Of a stretch of 64,000 bases of DNA, positions 18,292 to 27,354 are shown piece by piece. This DNA is from Corynebacterium sp. GTDB taxonomy: Bacteria > Actinomycetota > Actinomycetes > Mycobacteriales > Mycobacteriaceae. Location: positions 62,001 to 126,000 of the forward strand of contig NZ_JAUNKO010000002.1 in NCBI RefSeq assembly GCF_030532715.1, read 5' to 3'. Below the pieces are notes generated by a model. The model was not told the DNA's origin. It searched no databases and was given only the letters and a program-made list of their open reading frames with translations. The position numbers were made by a program, and so were the translations under genes. Each line of letters starts with the position of its first letter. The first letter of the stretch is position 1.

Positions 18292-19230
18292 GTGAAGAAA
18301 CTGTCGCCCATCGTTGGCGTATATACAACAATTTTGCTGTCCGCATCCGCCTTCTTGGCCCCTGGTGCCACTGCCGCCGAAAGCGAACAGGTGGTCGCGC
18401 AGGCGGGAGGGGTGACCAAACTCCAAGATGTGGAAGACCTCATGGACACACCAGGGTTGGACGGCAAAGTAGTCACCGAAGACCACACCGAAGCCAACGA
18501 TAACGCCGGGATGACCTTCACGGTACAAGATCAACAACCAGCCGGGGCGAAAGGCGCGGTCTCTGTGCCAACCGTCGACGGGAAATGGGCAGTGCCCAGT
18601 GATATCCCGAATCGGCCGACGAACCCGGTGGACAAGCAAGCCTCTGATAGCGCCATCGCGCGCGCCAAAACCTTCGTGAATGCGGGCACCGACCTCAGGT
18701 GGAGTACGCAAAAGCCTTCGCCGATTACCACCAGCGAAGTGGTGCATGAACGTTACACGAAGCCGTATGGTGTGACCTGCTCGTCCTTTGTGGCGATGGT
18801 GTTGATGGGCTGGGACTACAACAGCACAACCTATGTGTCGGATGCGAACAAGAGTGTTGGGCCGTGGATTGATTTCGGCGATAACGGGGTGGCTACTGAT
18901 CCGAACCTTGATCTCTGGCAGGCGCACAAGCTTGCTAAATGGTTCCACACGCACGGGGATCTGTGGCTCGATGACGGTACGCGCCGCGGGTTGGAGCCCG
19001 GCGACCTTATCTTCCTGTCGGAGCAGAAGCCCGAAGGCAAAGACGCCAACACTGGGACGTACTTCGGAAACGTGTACCACGTTGCCCTCTATGTGGGCGA
19101 CAATAAAGTTGTGCACTCGTACGGGGAGTCGTCTGGGGCGGGCGTGGTGGAGCAAGAGCTGAATGACTACTTGCGAAACCACACCTCCTTTATCGCTCGT
19201 CCCCAGTGGAGCAAACCGGGCCAACCGTAG
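18292..19230 (+). CDS. Secreted NlpC/P60-like papain-fold protein
   Basis: The 312-residue product has a Sec signal peptide (residues 1-28, KK then a hydrophobic core, cleavage after ATAA). The C-terminal domain has the NlpC/P60 layout: Cys163 in TCSSFVAMV, then GDLIFLSEQ, then His263 in YHVALYVGDNKVVHS. The usual Asp before the catalytic Cys is Thr here. NlpC/P60 enzymes typically cut peptidoglycan stem peptides. The ~130-residue N-terminal region is not recognised. A close paralogue lies at 30686 with about the same architecture. GTG start, ribosome binding site AAGGACG. Whether it hydrolyses wall peptide or another amide is unknown. Confidence 0.75.
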   Translation: MKKLSPIVGVYTTILLSASAFLAPGATAAESEQVVAQAGGVTKLQDVEDLMDTPGLDGKVVTEDHTEANDNAGMTFTVQDQQPAGAKGAVSVPTVDGKWAVPSDIPNRPTNPVDKQASDSAIARAKTFVNAGTDLRWSTQKPSPITTSEVVHERYTKPYGVTCSSFVAMVLMGWDYNSTTYVSDANKSVGPWIDFGDNGVATDPNLDLWQAHKLAKWFHTHGDLWLDDGTRRGLEPGDLIFLSEQKPEGKDANTGTYFGNVYHVALYVGDNKVVHSYGESSGAGVVEQELNDYLRNHTSFIARPQWSKPGQP

Positions 19231-19293
19231 CGGCCAGCCTAGCTTGCTCGAAAGCTTGCACGCCGCAAGTCGCGAGGGGTGCAGTTCATGCAA

Positions 19294-19341
19294 AAAGCCC
19301 CGAGCCACACACACATTTGCGTTGATGTGGCTCGGGGCTTT
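19294..19341. terminator. Bidirectional terminator between NlpC-like gene and mscL
   Basis: AAAGCCCCGAGCCACA and TGTGGCTCGGGGCTTT are perfect complements over 16 bases with a 16-base loop. A-rich and T-rich flanks make it usable for both convergent genes. Confidence 0.85.
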
Positions 19342-19350
19342 GGCGGCTGC

Positions 19351-19758
19351 TTAGACAGTATTGCCCTTCTTCAGCAGGTCGCGAATCTCGGCGAGCAGCT
19401 CGACCTCGATGGAGGCCGGTGCTTCTTCCTCGGTTTCCACGGCTTTGCGGGCGTCCTGCAGCTCCTTGAGCTTGTTCATCGGCAGCACCAAGATGAAGTA
19501 CACCACGGCGGCGATGATCAGGAAGTTCAGGGCTGCGGTGATCACAGCGCCGAAGTCCATGAAGGTTGCCTGGTCGCCGGAGCGAATATAGAAGCCCAGG
19601 CCGGAGACCTCAGCGGAGCCGAGGGAGGCGATGACTGGATTAATCAGGTTTTCGGTAAATGCGGTAACAATTGCGGTGAACGCACTACCGATTACGACGG
19701 CGACGGCAAGGTCGATGACATTGCCGCGCATGATAAAGTCTTTAAAACCCTGAAGCAT
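19351..19758 (-). CDS. mscL: Large-conductance mechanosensitive channel
   Basis: The 135-residue protein starts MLQGFKDFIMRGNVIDLAVA, the signature of MscL. It has two transmembrane helices (about 14-40 and 70-95) and a charged C-terminal helix (VELLAEIRDLLKKG). It forms homopentamers in the membrane and releases solutes on hypo-osmotic shock. AGGAGACAG precedes the ATG. The gene is convergent with the NlpC-like gene. Confidence 0.95.
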   Translation of the reverse strand: MLQGFKDFIMRGNVIDLAVAVVIGSAFTAIVTAFTENLINPVIASLGSAEVSGLGFYIRSGDQATFMDFGAVITAALNFLIIAAVVYFILVLPMNKLKELQDARKAVETEEEAPASIEVELLAEIRDLLKKGNTV

Positions 19759-19870
19759 AACTGTCTCCTCAAGAATTTGGTGGCAAAATATACAAAAACA
19801 CTTAGGGCGCTCTCAGAACTTTGTGTTGCTGAGGGGCATGCCCTAGGGACATGGATTACCATAGCCGACG

Positions 19871-20560
19871 TTATGGTTCTAGGTCCATTCTTATTGGTGT
19901 TTTCTGAGCTCTTGGCCCCGTAATTACTACGGTTAAAGGGCTATTTAACGAGGCTCCAGCAACGCTATGTGCGGCAGATTGGGGCAACGCCACGAGAATA
20001 GTCGAGTTGTTTTTGGTAGTTTCGTTTTCGTTGGTATTTCCAGCCGAAACCACCCTTCCACCTGCGGCGATAACTCGGGGAGAATCTTCGTTTTGGGTTT
20101 GGGAGACAATATTGACGGTGTCTCCGTGGTGCAAAAGTGGAATGATTGTGGAATCCGCAACTACTACCGGAACCATGGTAGGTGGGTCGTCCTCACGGCC
20201 GATTGTGTTACTGCTCACTAATTCGGATGTGAGCTCGTTTCCCAGCACTCTTGACGCCGTAATAACTTCCTTTTTTCGAATCGTGGTGACCGCAATGCTT
20301 CCCACGATTTCGTCTTCGGATTGAAACGTTCCTTCGGGCCGCACAATTTCGGGGACCGGCACCACGGAAATGTCATCGGGGGTTATTTCGGAACCGGCAG
20401 AAATATCGCGAGCCGCAACGAATGTATGCGAATTGGTGTCCGCGACGCTGTGAAACGTTAAGGCAATTGCAATGATGAACAGTGTAAACGCTGCTACCCG
20501 CCGGAGGTCTCGGGCGCGCCGCCACCCCGGCGTAGACAGCCTCGGGAAGGATACGTTCAT
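19871..20560 (-). CDS. SAF-domain membrane-anchored protein
   Basis: The 229-residue protein has a basic N-terminus, one membrane segment (about residues 22-42) and an extracytoplasmic SAF domain starting at TFVAARDISAGSEITPDDIS. SAF domains occur in CpaB/RcpC pilus proteins and FlgA chaperones. No pilus genes are nearby, and the gene is instead coupled to fthC (six bases apart), so its role is unknown. The C-terminal half (LLHHGDTVNIV, then a Ser/Thr/Asn-rich linker) resembles the RcpC-type region only loosely. Confidence 0.75.
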   Translation of the reverse strand: MNVSFPRLSTPGWRRARDLRRVAAFTLFIIAIALTFHSVADTNSHTFVAARDISAGSEITPDDISVVPVPEIVRPEGTFQSEDEIVGSIAVTTIRKKEVITASRVLGNELTSELVSSNTIGREDDPPTMVPVVVADSTIIPLLHHGDTVNIVSQTQNEDSPRVIAAGGRVVSAGNTNENETTKNNSTILVALPQSAAHSVAGASLNSPLTVVITGPRAQKTPIRMDLEP

Positions 20561-20566
20561 ACCCGG

Positions 20567-21142
20567 TTAGACGTTGCGTGAGCACCTGACGGTTCCCTCG
20601 GAGGTGAAGATAAGGTCCATGCGGATGTCGTGCGGTTCGAATGGGACTTCGGAAAGAACTTCCCACGGGTGCAGCAAGACCCCGAGCTCAACAGCAACCC
20701 CGGAAAGCCCCGCAACGTGGGCAAGCGCGCGATCGTAGTAGCCGCCGCCGCGGCCCAATCGAACCCCCGCCGGGCTGCAGGCGAGCCCGGGCACGAGCAC
20801 AAGATCGCAGGTAGCGAGGATGTTGTTGGTGTGGGGAGCTTGTGAGGGTTCCGGTATTCCCCAATGTCCTTGGGCGAGGACGTCGCCGGAAGTATAGCTG
20901 CCCCAATGGAGTTGATGGTGGGCGGCAATCGCCGGGAGGTAGAGGGTGTCGGTTGCGGTAGCGAGGGCGTCGATAAGCGGTAATCCGCCACCAGGTTCGG
21001 TTGCCGTGGGCACGTATGCCGCGACCGTGTGCGCCTGGCGGTCCTCGATGTAGCGGCAGACTTCGGCGATGAGGCGCGCGTTGTCGCCTAGGCGAGATGA
21101 GCGTTGCGCAAGTATATTGTGCCGGAGCTGTGCCTTAGACAT
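20567..21142 (-). CDS. fthC: 5-formyltetrahydrofolate cyclo-ligase
   Basis: This ATP-dependent enzyme converts 5-formyl-THF to 5,10-methenyl-THF. The family signature LGRGGGYYDRALAHV is present, as are PTATEPGG and the N-terminal KAQLRHNILAQRSS. I chose ATG 21142 (191 residues) because TATGGT lies seven bases upstream on the minus strand, consistent with a leaderless start. The longer frame overlaps the galU promoter. An ATG at 21154 is the alternative. Confidence 0.9.
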   Translation of the reverse strand: MSKAQLRHNILAQRSSRLGDNARLIAEVCRYIEDRQAHTVAAYVPTATEPGGGLPLIDALATATDTLYLPAIAAHHQLHWGSYTSGDVLAQGHWGIPEPSQAPHTNNILATCDLVLVPGLACSPAGVRLGRGGGYYDRALAHVAGLSGVAVELGVLLHPWEVLSEVPFEPHDIRMDLIFTSEGTVRCSRNV

Positions 21143-21223
21143 ATGTTTGACCATAATGAAAACACACCCAGAATTGGTGCGTATGTACGCGGTGTTGCTA
21201 TGTGGGTCGGTAGGCTGAGGGGC

Positions 21224-22141
21224 ATGACCTTTTCCATTAGTGATCATAAACATGCGGTAAAGACTGTGGTTGTCCCAGCCGCAGGCTTAGGTACGCGATT
21301 TCTGCCGGCGACAAAGACGGTGCCGAAGGAATTGCTACCTGTCGTGGACACGCCCGGCATCGAAGTTATTGCTGAAGAGGCAGCGAGTTTGGGCGCGACG
21401 CGGTTCGCCGTGATCACCGCACCGCGTAAGCAGGAGGTATTGGCGCACTTCGAACGCAGCCTCGAGCTGGAGGAGACGTTGGCGTCGCGGGGCAAGGATG
21501 AGCAGCTGGCGAAGGTGCAGCGCGCGCCTGGGCTGATTGAGGCCGTGCCCGTGGAGCAGGCGCAACCGCTGGGGCTGGGTCACGCCGTCGGTCTCGCCGA
21601 AAGCGTGCTCGATGACGACGAAGACGTGGTTGCGGTGATGCTGCCCGATGACTTGGTGCTGCCGATGGGGGTGATGGAAACCATGGCGGAGGTGCGAGCG
21701 CAATACGGTGGCTCCGTGCTGTGCGCGTTCGATGTTCCGCTCGATGAGGTAAGCAACTATGGTGTGTTCGATATCGAGGACAGTGACCGCGATGATGTCA
21801 AACGCGTGGTAGGCATGGTGGAAAAGCCCGATCCGGAGGACGCACCGTCGACGTTTGTGGCTACCGGCAGGTATTTGCTCGACCGCGCTATTTTCGACGC
21901 CCTGCGCCGCATCACCCCAGGTAAGGGCGGGGAATTGCAGCTTACGGATGCTATCGAGCTGTTGATCAAAGAGGGGCATCCGGTGCACATCTTGATCCAT
22001 AAGGGGAAGCGCCACGACCTGGGAAATCCTGGCGGCTATATTCGTGCCTGCGTCGATTTCGGGTTGGATCACCCCACGTATGGGCCCGGGTTGCAGCGTG
22101 CCATTGCCCGCATGCTGCGTGAACGCGGTATATCGTTGTAA
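21224..22141 (+). CDS. galU: UTP-glucose-1-phosphate uridylyltransferase
   Basis: GalU makes UDP-glucose for trehalose, glycogen and cell-wall polysaccharide synthesis. The 305-residue protein starts MTFSISDHKHAVKTVVVPAA, followed by the nucleotide-binding GLGTRFLPATKTVPKELLPV. It later has the catalytic/metal segments VAVMLPDDLVLP and VGMVEKPDP. TAGGCT at 21211-21216 stands seven bases before ATG 21224. That supports this start over the 40-residue-longer frame. It diverges from fthC and precedes glp. Confidence 0.95.
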   Translation: MTFSISDHKHAVKTVVVPAAGLGTRFLPATKTVPKELLPVVDTPGIEVIAEEAASLGATRFAVITAPRKQEVLAHFERSLELEETLASRGKDEQLAKVQRAPGLIEAVPVEQAQPLGLGHAVGLAESVLDDDEDVVAVMLPDDLVLPMGVMETMAEVRAQYGGSVLCAFDVPLDEVSNYGVFDIEDSDRDDVKRVVGMVEKPDPEDAPSTFVATGRYLLDRAIFDALRRITPGKGGELQLTDAIELLIKEGHPVHILIHKGKRHDLGNPGGYIRACVDFGLDHPTYGPGLQRAIARMLRERGISL

Positions 22142-22182
22142 TCCGAATACTGCACATTAGTTCGCCTTAAGAGGAGGGGCAC

Positions 22183-23460
22183 ATGCGTTCTGTCGAGGAG
22201 CAATTGGTGTTGGTCACCCGCGCCGCTGTCACCCCGGAACCGGTGCGCATCGCCATCTCCGAAGCCCTCGGCTTGATGTGCGCGGAGGAAGTACAAGCCA
22301 CCCGCCCGCTCCCCGGATTCGCACAAGCGGCCATTGATGGTTACGCGGTGCGCGCCGTCGATGTGGGCGGTGAACGTCCCCTCGCGCAGCGCACCAGCGA
22401 CGATGAAGACGCCCGCCCTGCGTTACGCGACGTGTCGTTGCCGGTGGTGGGTGAGGTTGCTGCTGGCTCTCAACAGCCCCTGCGCCTGCAGCCGAAGCAA
22501 GCGGTTCGGGTGCACACCGGCGCCCCGTTGCCTGCACTTGCCGACGCCGTGCTGCCCCTCGAATGGTCCGACCGCGGTTCCCGACGCGTGGTTGCGCAGC
22601 GCCCGGTACGCTCCGGTGAATTCGTGCGACGCACCGGCGACGATATTCAACCCGGCGACGTGGCAGTCACCCCCGGCGCGATTCTTGGGCCGGCGCATAT
22701 TGGCCTGCTGGCCGCGGTAGGTAAATCCAAGGTGCTCGTGTATCCGCGACCGCGGGTGAGCATTATTTCCGCGGGCCAGGAACTCGTTGATATTGAGCGC
22801 GAACCGGGTCTTGGCCAAGTGTTCGACGTTAATTCGTATGCGTTGGCTGCGGCGGGCAGGGAAGCGGGGGCGGACGTACACCGCGTAGGCATCGCGGCGG
22901 GGGAGCCGCGCCGGCTCCGGGAAATTCTCGAGGGGCAATTGCTGCGTAGTGAGATCATTGTGATTGCCGGGGCGGTAGGCGGCTCCAGTAGCGACCCCAT
23001 CCGTAAGGTGCTGGCCGAACTCGGGGATATTGACGTCACGCGCGTGGCCATGCACCCCGGTTCCGTCCAAGGATTCGGCCTGTTGGGGGAGGAGGGCATT
23101 CCGGTATTCCTATTGCCCAGCAACCCGGTGTCCGCGCTAGTAATTTTTGAAACCTTTGTGCGCCCGTTGATTCGGATGTCGCTGGGCAAGCGAAACGCCA
23201 CCCGCAGAATTGTGAAGGCGCGGGCGTTAAACCGGGTGGCCTCGCGCAAAGGTCGCCGCGGGCTGATCCGGGCGCGCCTCATGCGAGACGCCGAAACGCA
23301 GGACTACCTCGTCGAAGGGTTGGGTGGCGCGACCGGCGCCCCCGCGCACCTGCTGGCCGGTATGGGGGAGGCGAATGCGATGATCCGCATTCCCGACGAT
23401 GTGGTTGAGATTCGCCCCGGCGACGAGGTAGATGTGATCTTCCTTTCGCAGAGCCGCTGA
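22183..23460 (+). CDS. glp: Gephyrin-like molybdotransferase Glp (MoeA paralogue)
   Basis: The 425-residue protein has the MoeA layout: N-terminal domain I/II with PGFAQAAIDGYAVRAVDVGG, a central MPT-binding domain (ISAGQELVDI, VIAGAVGGSSSDPIRKVL, PVFLLPSNPVSALVIFETF) and a beta-barrel C-terminal domain. In C. glutamicum the paralogue encoded in this galU-glp-rimJ-glpR neighbourhood binds FtsZ and a membrane receptor, GlpR, and links division with polar growth. The same neighbourhood here supports that assignment, but true MoeA activity cannot be excluded from sequence. AAGAGGAGGGGCAC precedes the ATG. It overlaps rimJ by one base (TGATG). Confidence 0.87.
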   Translation: MRSVEEQLVLVTRAAVTPEPVRIAISEALGLMCAEEVQATRPLPGFAQAAIDGYAVRAVDVGGERPLAQRTSDDEDARPALRDVSLPVVGEVAAGSQQPLRLQPKQAVRVHTGAPLPALADAVLPLEWSDRGSRRVVAQRPVRSGEFVRRTGDDIQPGDVAVTPGAILGPAHIGLLAAVGKSKVLVYPRPRVSIISAGQELVDIEREPGLGQVFDVNSYALAAAGREAGADVHRVGIAAGEPRRLREILEGQLLRSEIIVIAGAVGGSSSDPIRKVLAELGDIDVTRVAMHPGSVQGFGLLGEEGIPVFLLPSNPVSALVIFETFVRPLIRMSLGKRNATRRIVKARALNRVASRKGRRGLIRARLMRDAETQDYLVEGLGGATGAPAHLLAGMGEANAMIRIPDDVVEIRPGDEVDVIFLSQSR

Positions 23461-24140
23461 TGGTGCGGGCGTTTCGCAAGCGGGTTACGGGGCGACCGAA
23501 GGCGCGGCATCCGCGGCACCCCGGCTGGCCGGAGGCCACCCCGGAAGTGCAACTCCTCGATGGTTCATCCGTTCGGTTGCGCCCCTTGGTGTTTACGGAC
23601 GGCGCCGCGTGGCGCGAGCAGCGGCTCAGCGATCAGCACATTCTGCAGCCGGTGGAACCAACGATGCCGAGCGGCTGGTCGAGTGCCCATTCGAAATCCG
23701 CATGGCTGGGGACGATACTCTCGTTGCGTTCCGCCGCGGACACCGGCACCCTGCTGCCGATGGCGATCGAACTGGACGGCAAGTTTGTGGGCCAGGTGAC
23801 CCTGGGCAATATTCAACACGGCGTGGTGAGCGATTGCTGGATCGGGTACTGGGTGCATTCGTCTGTGACGGGGCGCGGCATCGCCACCGCGGCGTTGGCG
23901 TTGGGGCTGGACCACGCGTTTCGACGCGTCGGTGTGCACCGTGTGACCGCAACATACCTGCCCGAAAACCTTGCCAGTGGCAAAGTTCTTCAGCATTGTG
24001 GTTGCAGAACTGAAGGCTTTTTGAGACGCAATATTCATATTGATGGCGAATGGAGAGATCATTACCTCGTGGCCATCACCCAAGATGATTTCACACAAAG
24101 TGCCGTAAAACGCTTGCGTGAATCCGGCAGAATCCTGTGA
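23460..24140 (+). CDS. rimJ: GNAT family N-acetyltransferase, RimJ/RimL type
   Basis: This 226-residue protein matches the RimJ-like GNAT fold: RLRPLVFTDGAAWREQRLS near the N-terminus, GRGIATAALALGLDHAF as the acetyl-CoA loop and NLASGKVLQHCGCRTEGFLR, typical of ribosomal-protein alanine acetyltransferases. A 40-residue basic N-terminal extension precedes the domain. It is translationally coupled to glp by a one-base TGATG overlap. The natural substrate is not shown. Confidence 0.85.
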   Translation: MVRAFRKRVTGRPKARHPRHPGWPEATPEVQLLDGSSVRLRPLVFTDGAAWREQRLSDQHILQPVEPTMPSGWSSAHSKSAWLGTILSLRSAADTGTLLPMAIELDGKFVGQVTLGNIQHGVVSDCWIGYWVHSSVTGRGIATAALALGLDHAFRRVGVHRVTATYLPENLASGKVLQHCGCRTEGFLRRNIHIDGEWRDHYLVAITQDDFTQSAVKRLRESGRIL

Positions 24141-24339
24141 CGTTAAACTGGTTCTGAACTGCCAAAATAAGTACTTTTCAGCCTTTGCAAAGGTGGATTC
24201 TTATTCGATCAAAGGCTTCAATATCGGTACGTATTGTGTCCTAGAAATTCGGCGTGGCACCGCAGAACTTTTCGGCTCGACCGCTAGGGTTGGTTGGTAA
24301 CTTAAGTGACAGATGTGAAAAGACGGAAGGGGTACTCGA

Positions 24340-25410
24340 GTGTCCGGAGGATTGGTGATCGGACTCATCGTGGCAGTCTGGCTATTTGTGCTTGCGCCAA
24401 TTGTGCTGCGCGGACAGAAGCCAATCAGCCGCGCCGGCGACGCATTCGACGACACCCGCGTCGTCTATGAAGGTGGCAGTGGCGATATAGAACAGCCGCG
24501 CCGCCGCCCCCGTTTTGCGCGCCGCGCCGAAGTAGATGAGGCCGAGGAACACGTAGTTGAAGAATTAGAAGAAACCTTCGAAGAACCCGAAGTCATTATT
24601 GAAGACGACCCGAACCACGGCGCCCGTGCCCGCCGTCTACTCGCGGCAGTCACCAATAAGCTGGACAACTCGCAGCACGAACCGTTGGAAGAAGAGTTCG
24701 TTGAACCTGAGCACCCTGTAGCTGACGCCGAGGACTTTGTGGAGGAGCCCTCGGACGAGCTCGACATTGTGGAAGCCGACGATTCCGAGCCTGACGATTC
24801 GGAGGCTTACAGTTACGACGACGGCTACACCTCGCCCGGCGACTACCTGCACCCCGCCGCCGACGAAGATGAGCCCGTGGACTACTTCGACGAAGCGGAA
24901 GCCTACGCCGACGAGGAACAGGAACTCGAACTCACCGCCGAGGATCGCGCGTTTGCCGAACGACGCCGCGGCCGTGGTGGCTACGACCCAGTTGCCGACG
25001 CCGCGAATCGCTCCAGCCGTTACCAACGCCGCCAGCGCACGTTTATGATCCTTATCGCTGGTCTCCTGATCACCACGATCATCGGAGCCATCGTTGGTGG
25101 CATGGCATGGATCGCCCCCAGTGTGGCCGCAGGGCTTACCGTGCTGTACCTGTTCGTGCTGCGCCAGCAGGTCCGCGCCGAGAATGAGTTGCGCGACCGT
25201 CGTATTCGACAGTTGCGACGCGCCCGCCTCGGCGTGCGGAACGCTCACGATGAAGAGCTGGGTATCCCAGCGCGCCTCCGGAGGCCCGGCGCTGTCGTCT
25301 TGGAAAGCGACGACGAAAGTCCAGACTTTGAATACCTCGAGTACGTCAACGCCTCCGATTACTACACCGACGACGACTACGAATACCGTTCCCCGCGCCG
25401 GGTAAGCTAA
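24340..25410 (+). CDS. glpR: Gephyrin-like molybdotransferase receptor GlpR
   Basis: The 356-residue membrane protein has an N-terminal transmembrane segment (about residues 3-22, GLVIGLIVAVWLFVLAPIVL). A long acidic, probably disordered cytoplasmic region follows (30-215). Two adjacent transmembrane segments at about 232-275 (FMILIAGLLITTIIGAIVGG and MAWIAPSVAAGLTVLYLFVL) precede a charged C-terminus. Position and topology match GlpR of C. glutamicum, the membrane anchor for Glp at the divisome. The GTG start at 24340 follows GGAAGGGG. Confidence 0.85.
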   Translation: MSGGLVIGLIVAVWLFVLAPIVLRGQKPISRAGDAFDDTRVVYEGGSGDIEQPRRRPRFARRAEVDEAEEHVVEELEETFEEPEVIIEDDPNHGARARRLLAAVTNKLDNSQHEPLEEEFVEPEHPVADAEDFVEEPSDELDIVEADDSEPDDSEAYSYDDGYTSPGDYLHPAADEDEPVDYFDEAEAYADEEQELELTAEDRAFAERRRGRGGYDPVADAANRSSRYQRRQRTFMILIAGLLITTIIGAIVGGMAWIAPSVAAGLTVLYLFVLRQQVRAENELRDRRIRQLRRARLGVRNAHDEELGIPARLRRPGAVVLESDDESPDFEYLEYVNASDYYTDDDYEYRSPRRVS

Positions 25411-25429
25411 CCGGATTCACTCCACAAAA

Positions 25430-25471
25430 CGCCTGCTAGGCTGCTGATTTTTATCCGGCAGCCGGCAGGCG
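25430..25471 (+). terminator. Hairpin after glpR
   Basis: CGCCTGC-TA-GGCTGC pairs with GCAGCC-GGCAGGCG around a T-rich loop, just before the tRNA gene. No U-tract follows the stem. Confidence 0.5.
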
Positions 25472-25488
25472 TAAACTGTACAAGCACT

Positions 25489-25561
25489 GGGGCTATGGCG
25501 CAGTTGGTAGCGCGTCTCGTTCGCATCGAGAAGGTCAGGGGTTCGATTCCCCTTAGCTCCA
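25489..25561 (+). tRNA. tRNA-Ala(CGC)
   Basis: The 73-base sequence folds as a tRNA: acceptor GGGGCTA/TAGCTCC with discriminator A, and anticodon stem TCTCG/CGAGA with loop TTCGCAT giving anticodon CGC. The T arm is AGGGG-TTCGATT-CCCCT. The CCA end is not encoded, as usual in actinobacteria. It marks the left edge of a segment that looks accessory. Confidence 0.97.
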
Positions 25562-26032
25562 CTTTCGACACAATGCTCGTACCTTTGCCGTCTTTGATGG
25601 TTTCGGTGCGGGCTTTGTTGTTTGTTGCGGGATGGCGGATTGTGTCGCCGCCTACGGCCAAGGGCTCGGCTTCGCCACTAAAGAAGAGCACGTCGAATAC
25701 GGTCCGCAATGGCTCCGCACGAAACATATCACTGCACAGTTGCTACATGCCGCGTGCAAATGTGCCTGAGGCGGATCGTACATGGCCGTTTCGTGTGGAC
25801 TTTGGCGGTACACAACCGATGTCGGTTTTCAGGAGTTCGTGCTTCACGGTAACGAGCACTGTGCATAGAGACACTCGGAGATCATCGACATGATCACCAG
25901 AACCGCGATGCCCACTGACTACCGCGCTAAACAAGCTGGGGCGCAGTGGGTTGGATGAGTTTGAGGCGAACAGTATTGGATACGCCGAGGGGCGAAACAT
26001 TCGGGGTCGGTGAAGACCGTTGTGTTACTCCA
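25562..26032. other. 471-base non-coding or decayed stretch after tRNA-Ala
   Basis: No intact gene is visible. One plus-strand frame gives stretches such as AAYGQGLGFATKEEHVEYGP and DYRAKQAGAQWVG interrupted by several stops, which may be decayed coding sequence, but I cannot name a family. The minus-strand frame that runs over the tRNA is a known type of artefact. Confidence 0.35.
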
Positions 26033-27190
26033 TTATGTGGGACATGAATTGCCCCATGCCTCGCCCGCTGCAAGAAGACGCATGCAGGTAGCGACGGAGC
26101 GTTCGAGGTTTTCGGGGGCTTTGGTGAGAGCTGTGTTGAGATCACTCACTGCTTGGAGAATGGGCACGATGGCGATGAAGCCGTGATCGAGTAGTGCGTC
26201 TGCCGATGGATCGACTCGGCCGGCGAAGGCGATCACTGGGATGTTTGCGGCGTGAGCGAGGTGGGCCACGCCTGCGGGGGTCTTGCCGGAGAGTGTCTGG
26301 GCATCGATGGCGCCCTCGCCTGTGAGTACGAGGACGGCACCTTCGAGCTGTTCTCTCAGACCTACGGCTTCGGCGACGAGTTCGACCCCCTGACGCTGAT
26401 GAGCGCCCAGCGCGAGCAGTGCGAAGCCGATCCCGCCAGCTGCACCCGCACTTTTGTGGTCGCGTACCTGGTGCCCGACGGCTCTTTCGAGCGCCTTGGC
26501 ATACACCTCGAGGGCATGATCTAGATGAGGGATCTGCTCAGGGGAGGCACCTTTCTGCGGCCCGAAGACGGCAGTTGCTCCCTCCGGGCCGAGCAGCGGG
26601 TTCGGGACATCGCACGCGAGATCGATCTGAACTCGGGAAAGTCGCGGATCAAGCTTGCTGAGGTCGATCCGGTCGACGTGCTTGAGGGCGCGCGGCTGGG
26701 GAGGGAGCTCGTTGCCGTCGGCGTCTAGGAGTCTCGCGCCGAGCCCGGTGAGCATCCCGGCGCCGCCGTCATTGGTCACAGAGCCACCTAGGCCGACGAT
26801 CAGGCGCTTGGTACCAGTCTCAAGCGCGGAGGTGATCAGGTCCGCGACACCGCGCGACGTCGCAAGCTCCACGTTTCGTTCCTTCGGGGCGATGAGATTG
26901 ATGCCCACGGACGAGGCAACCTCGAGAACGACGGTCGACTTTGCTTCGATCAGGCCGATGGTTCCGAGGATCGGACGTCCCAAGGCGTCGGTGGTGGGGA
27001 CGTCAAGCAGTCTGCCTCCCAGGGCGTCGACAATTGCGCCCGTGGTGCCTTCGCCGCCGTCAGCCATCGGTACTAGCACGCACTCGGCGTCTGGGTGCAC
27101 CTGCTGTACTCCGCGCTGCATGGCTTGGGCAGCCTGGAGCGCCGTCATTGATTCCTTGAAGGAGTCTGGCGCGAGTACGATCTTTCGCAT
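26033..27190 (-). CDS. Glycerate kinase (GK type II, GlxK family)
   Basis: The 385-residue enzyme phosphorylates D-glycerate. It starts MRKIVLAPDSFKESMTALQA. It contains ADGGEGTTGAIVDALGG, the GLGGSVTNDGGAGMLTGLGA motif and LTGEGAIDAQTLSGKTPAGV near the C-terminus, all characteristic of this family, and the length is normal. It lies in the segment between tRNA-Ala and the ABC-transporter remnant with no glyoxylate carboligase or tartronate reductase gene nearby. It is therefore probably an isolated glycerate-use gene acquired with the segment (inference). Confidence 0.92.
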   Translation of the reverse strand: MRKIVLAPDSFKESMTALQAAQAMQRGVQQVHPDAECVLVPMADGGEGTTGAIVDALGGRLLDVPTTDALGRPILGTIGLIEAKSTVVLEVASSVGINLIAPKERNVELATSRGVADLITSALETGTKRLIVGLGGSVTNDGGAGMLTGLGARLLDADGNELPPQPRALKHVDRIDLSKLDPRLSRVQIDLACDVPNPLLGPEGATAVFGPQKGASPEQIPHLDHALEVYAKALERAVGHQVRDHKSAGAAGGIGFALLALGAHQRQGVELVAEAVGLREQLEGAVLVLTGEGAIDAQTLSGKTPAGVAHLAHAANIPVIAFAGRVDPSADALLDHGFIAIVPILQAVSDLNTALTKAPENLERSVATCMRLLAAGEAWGNSCPT

Positions 27191-27354
27191 CGGGGTTCCT
27201 CACTTCCGTTACCTTTAATGTACTGTGCTGCGGCCGAGCACAGTTGGACGTGAATTCGATGCTCATCTGCTCGTAGATGTGGCCGCGGTCGGGGCGGGTC
27301 ACATCATGTGGTGATGGATGTACCTAGCTCCTCAGGTTGTCTGTAAAGCACTAC

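Noticed and set aside
25407..25727. Minus-strand frame containing VELRGIEPLTFSMRTRRATN
   Set aside because: It runs antisense across tRNA-Ala. The RGIEPLTF-type peptide is a common artefact of translating tRNA genes.
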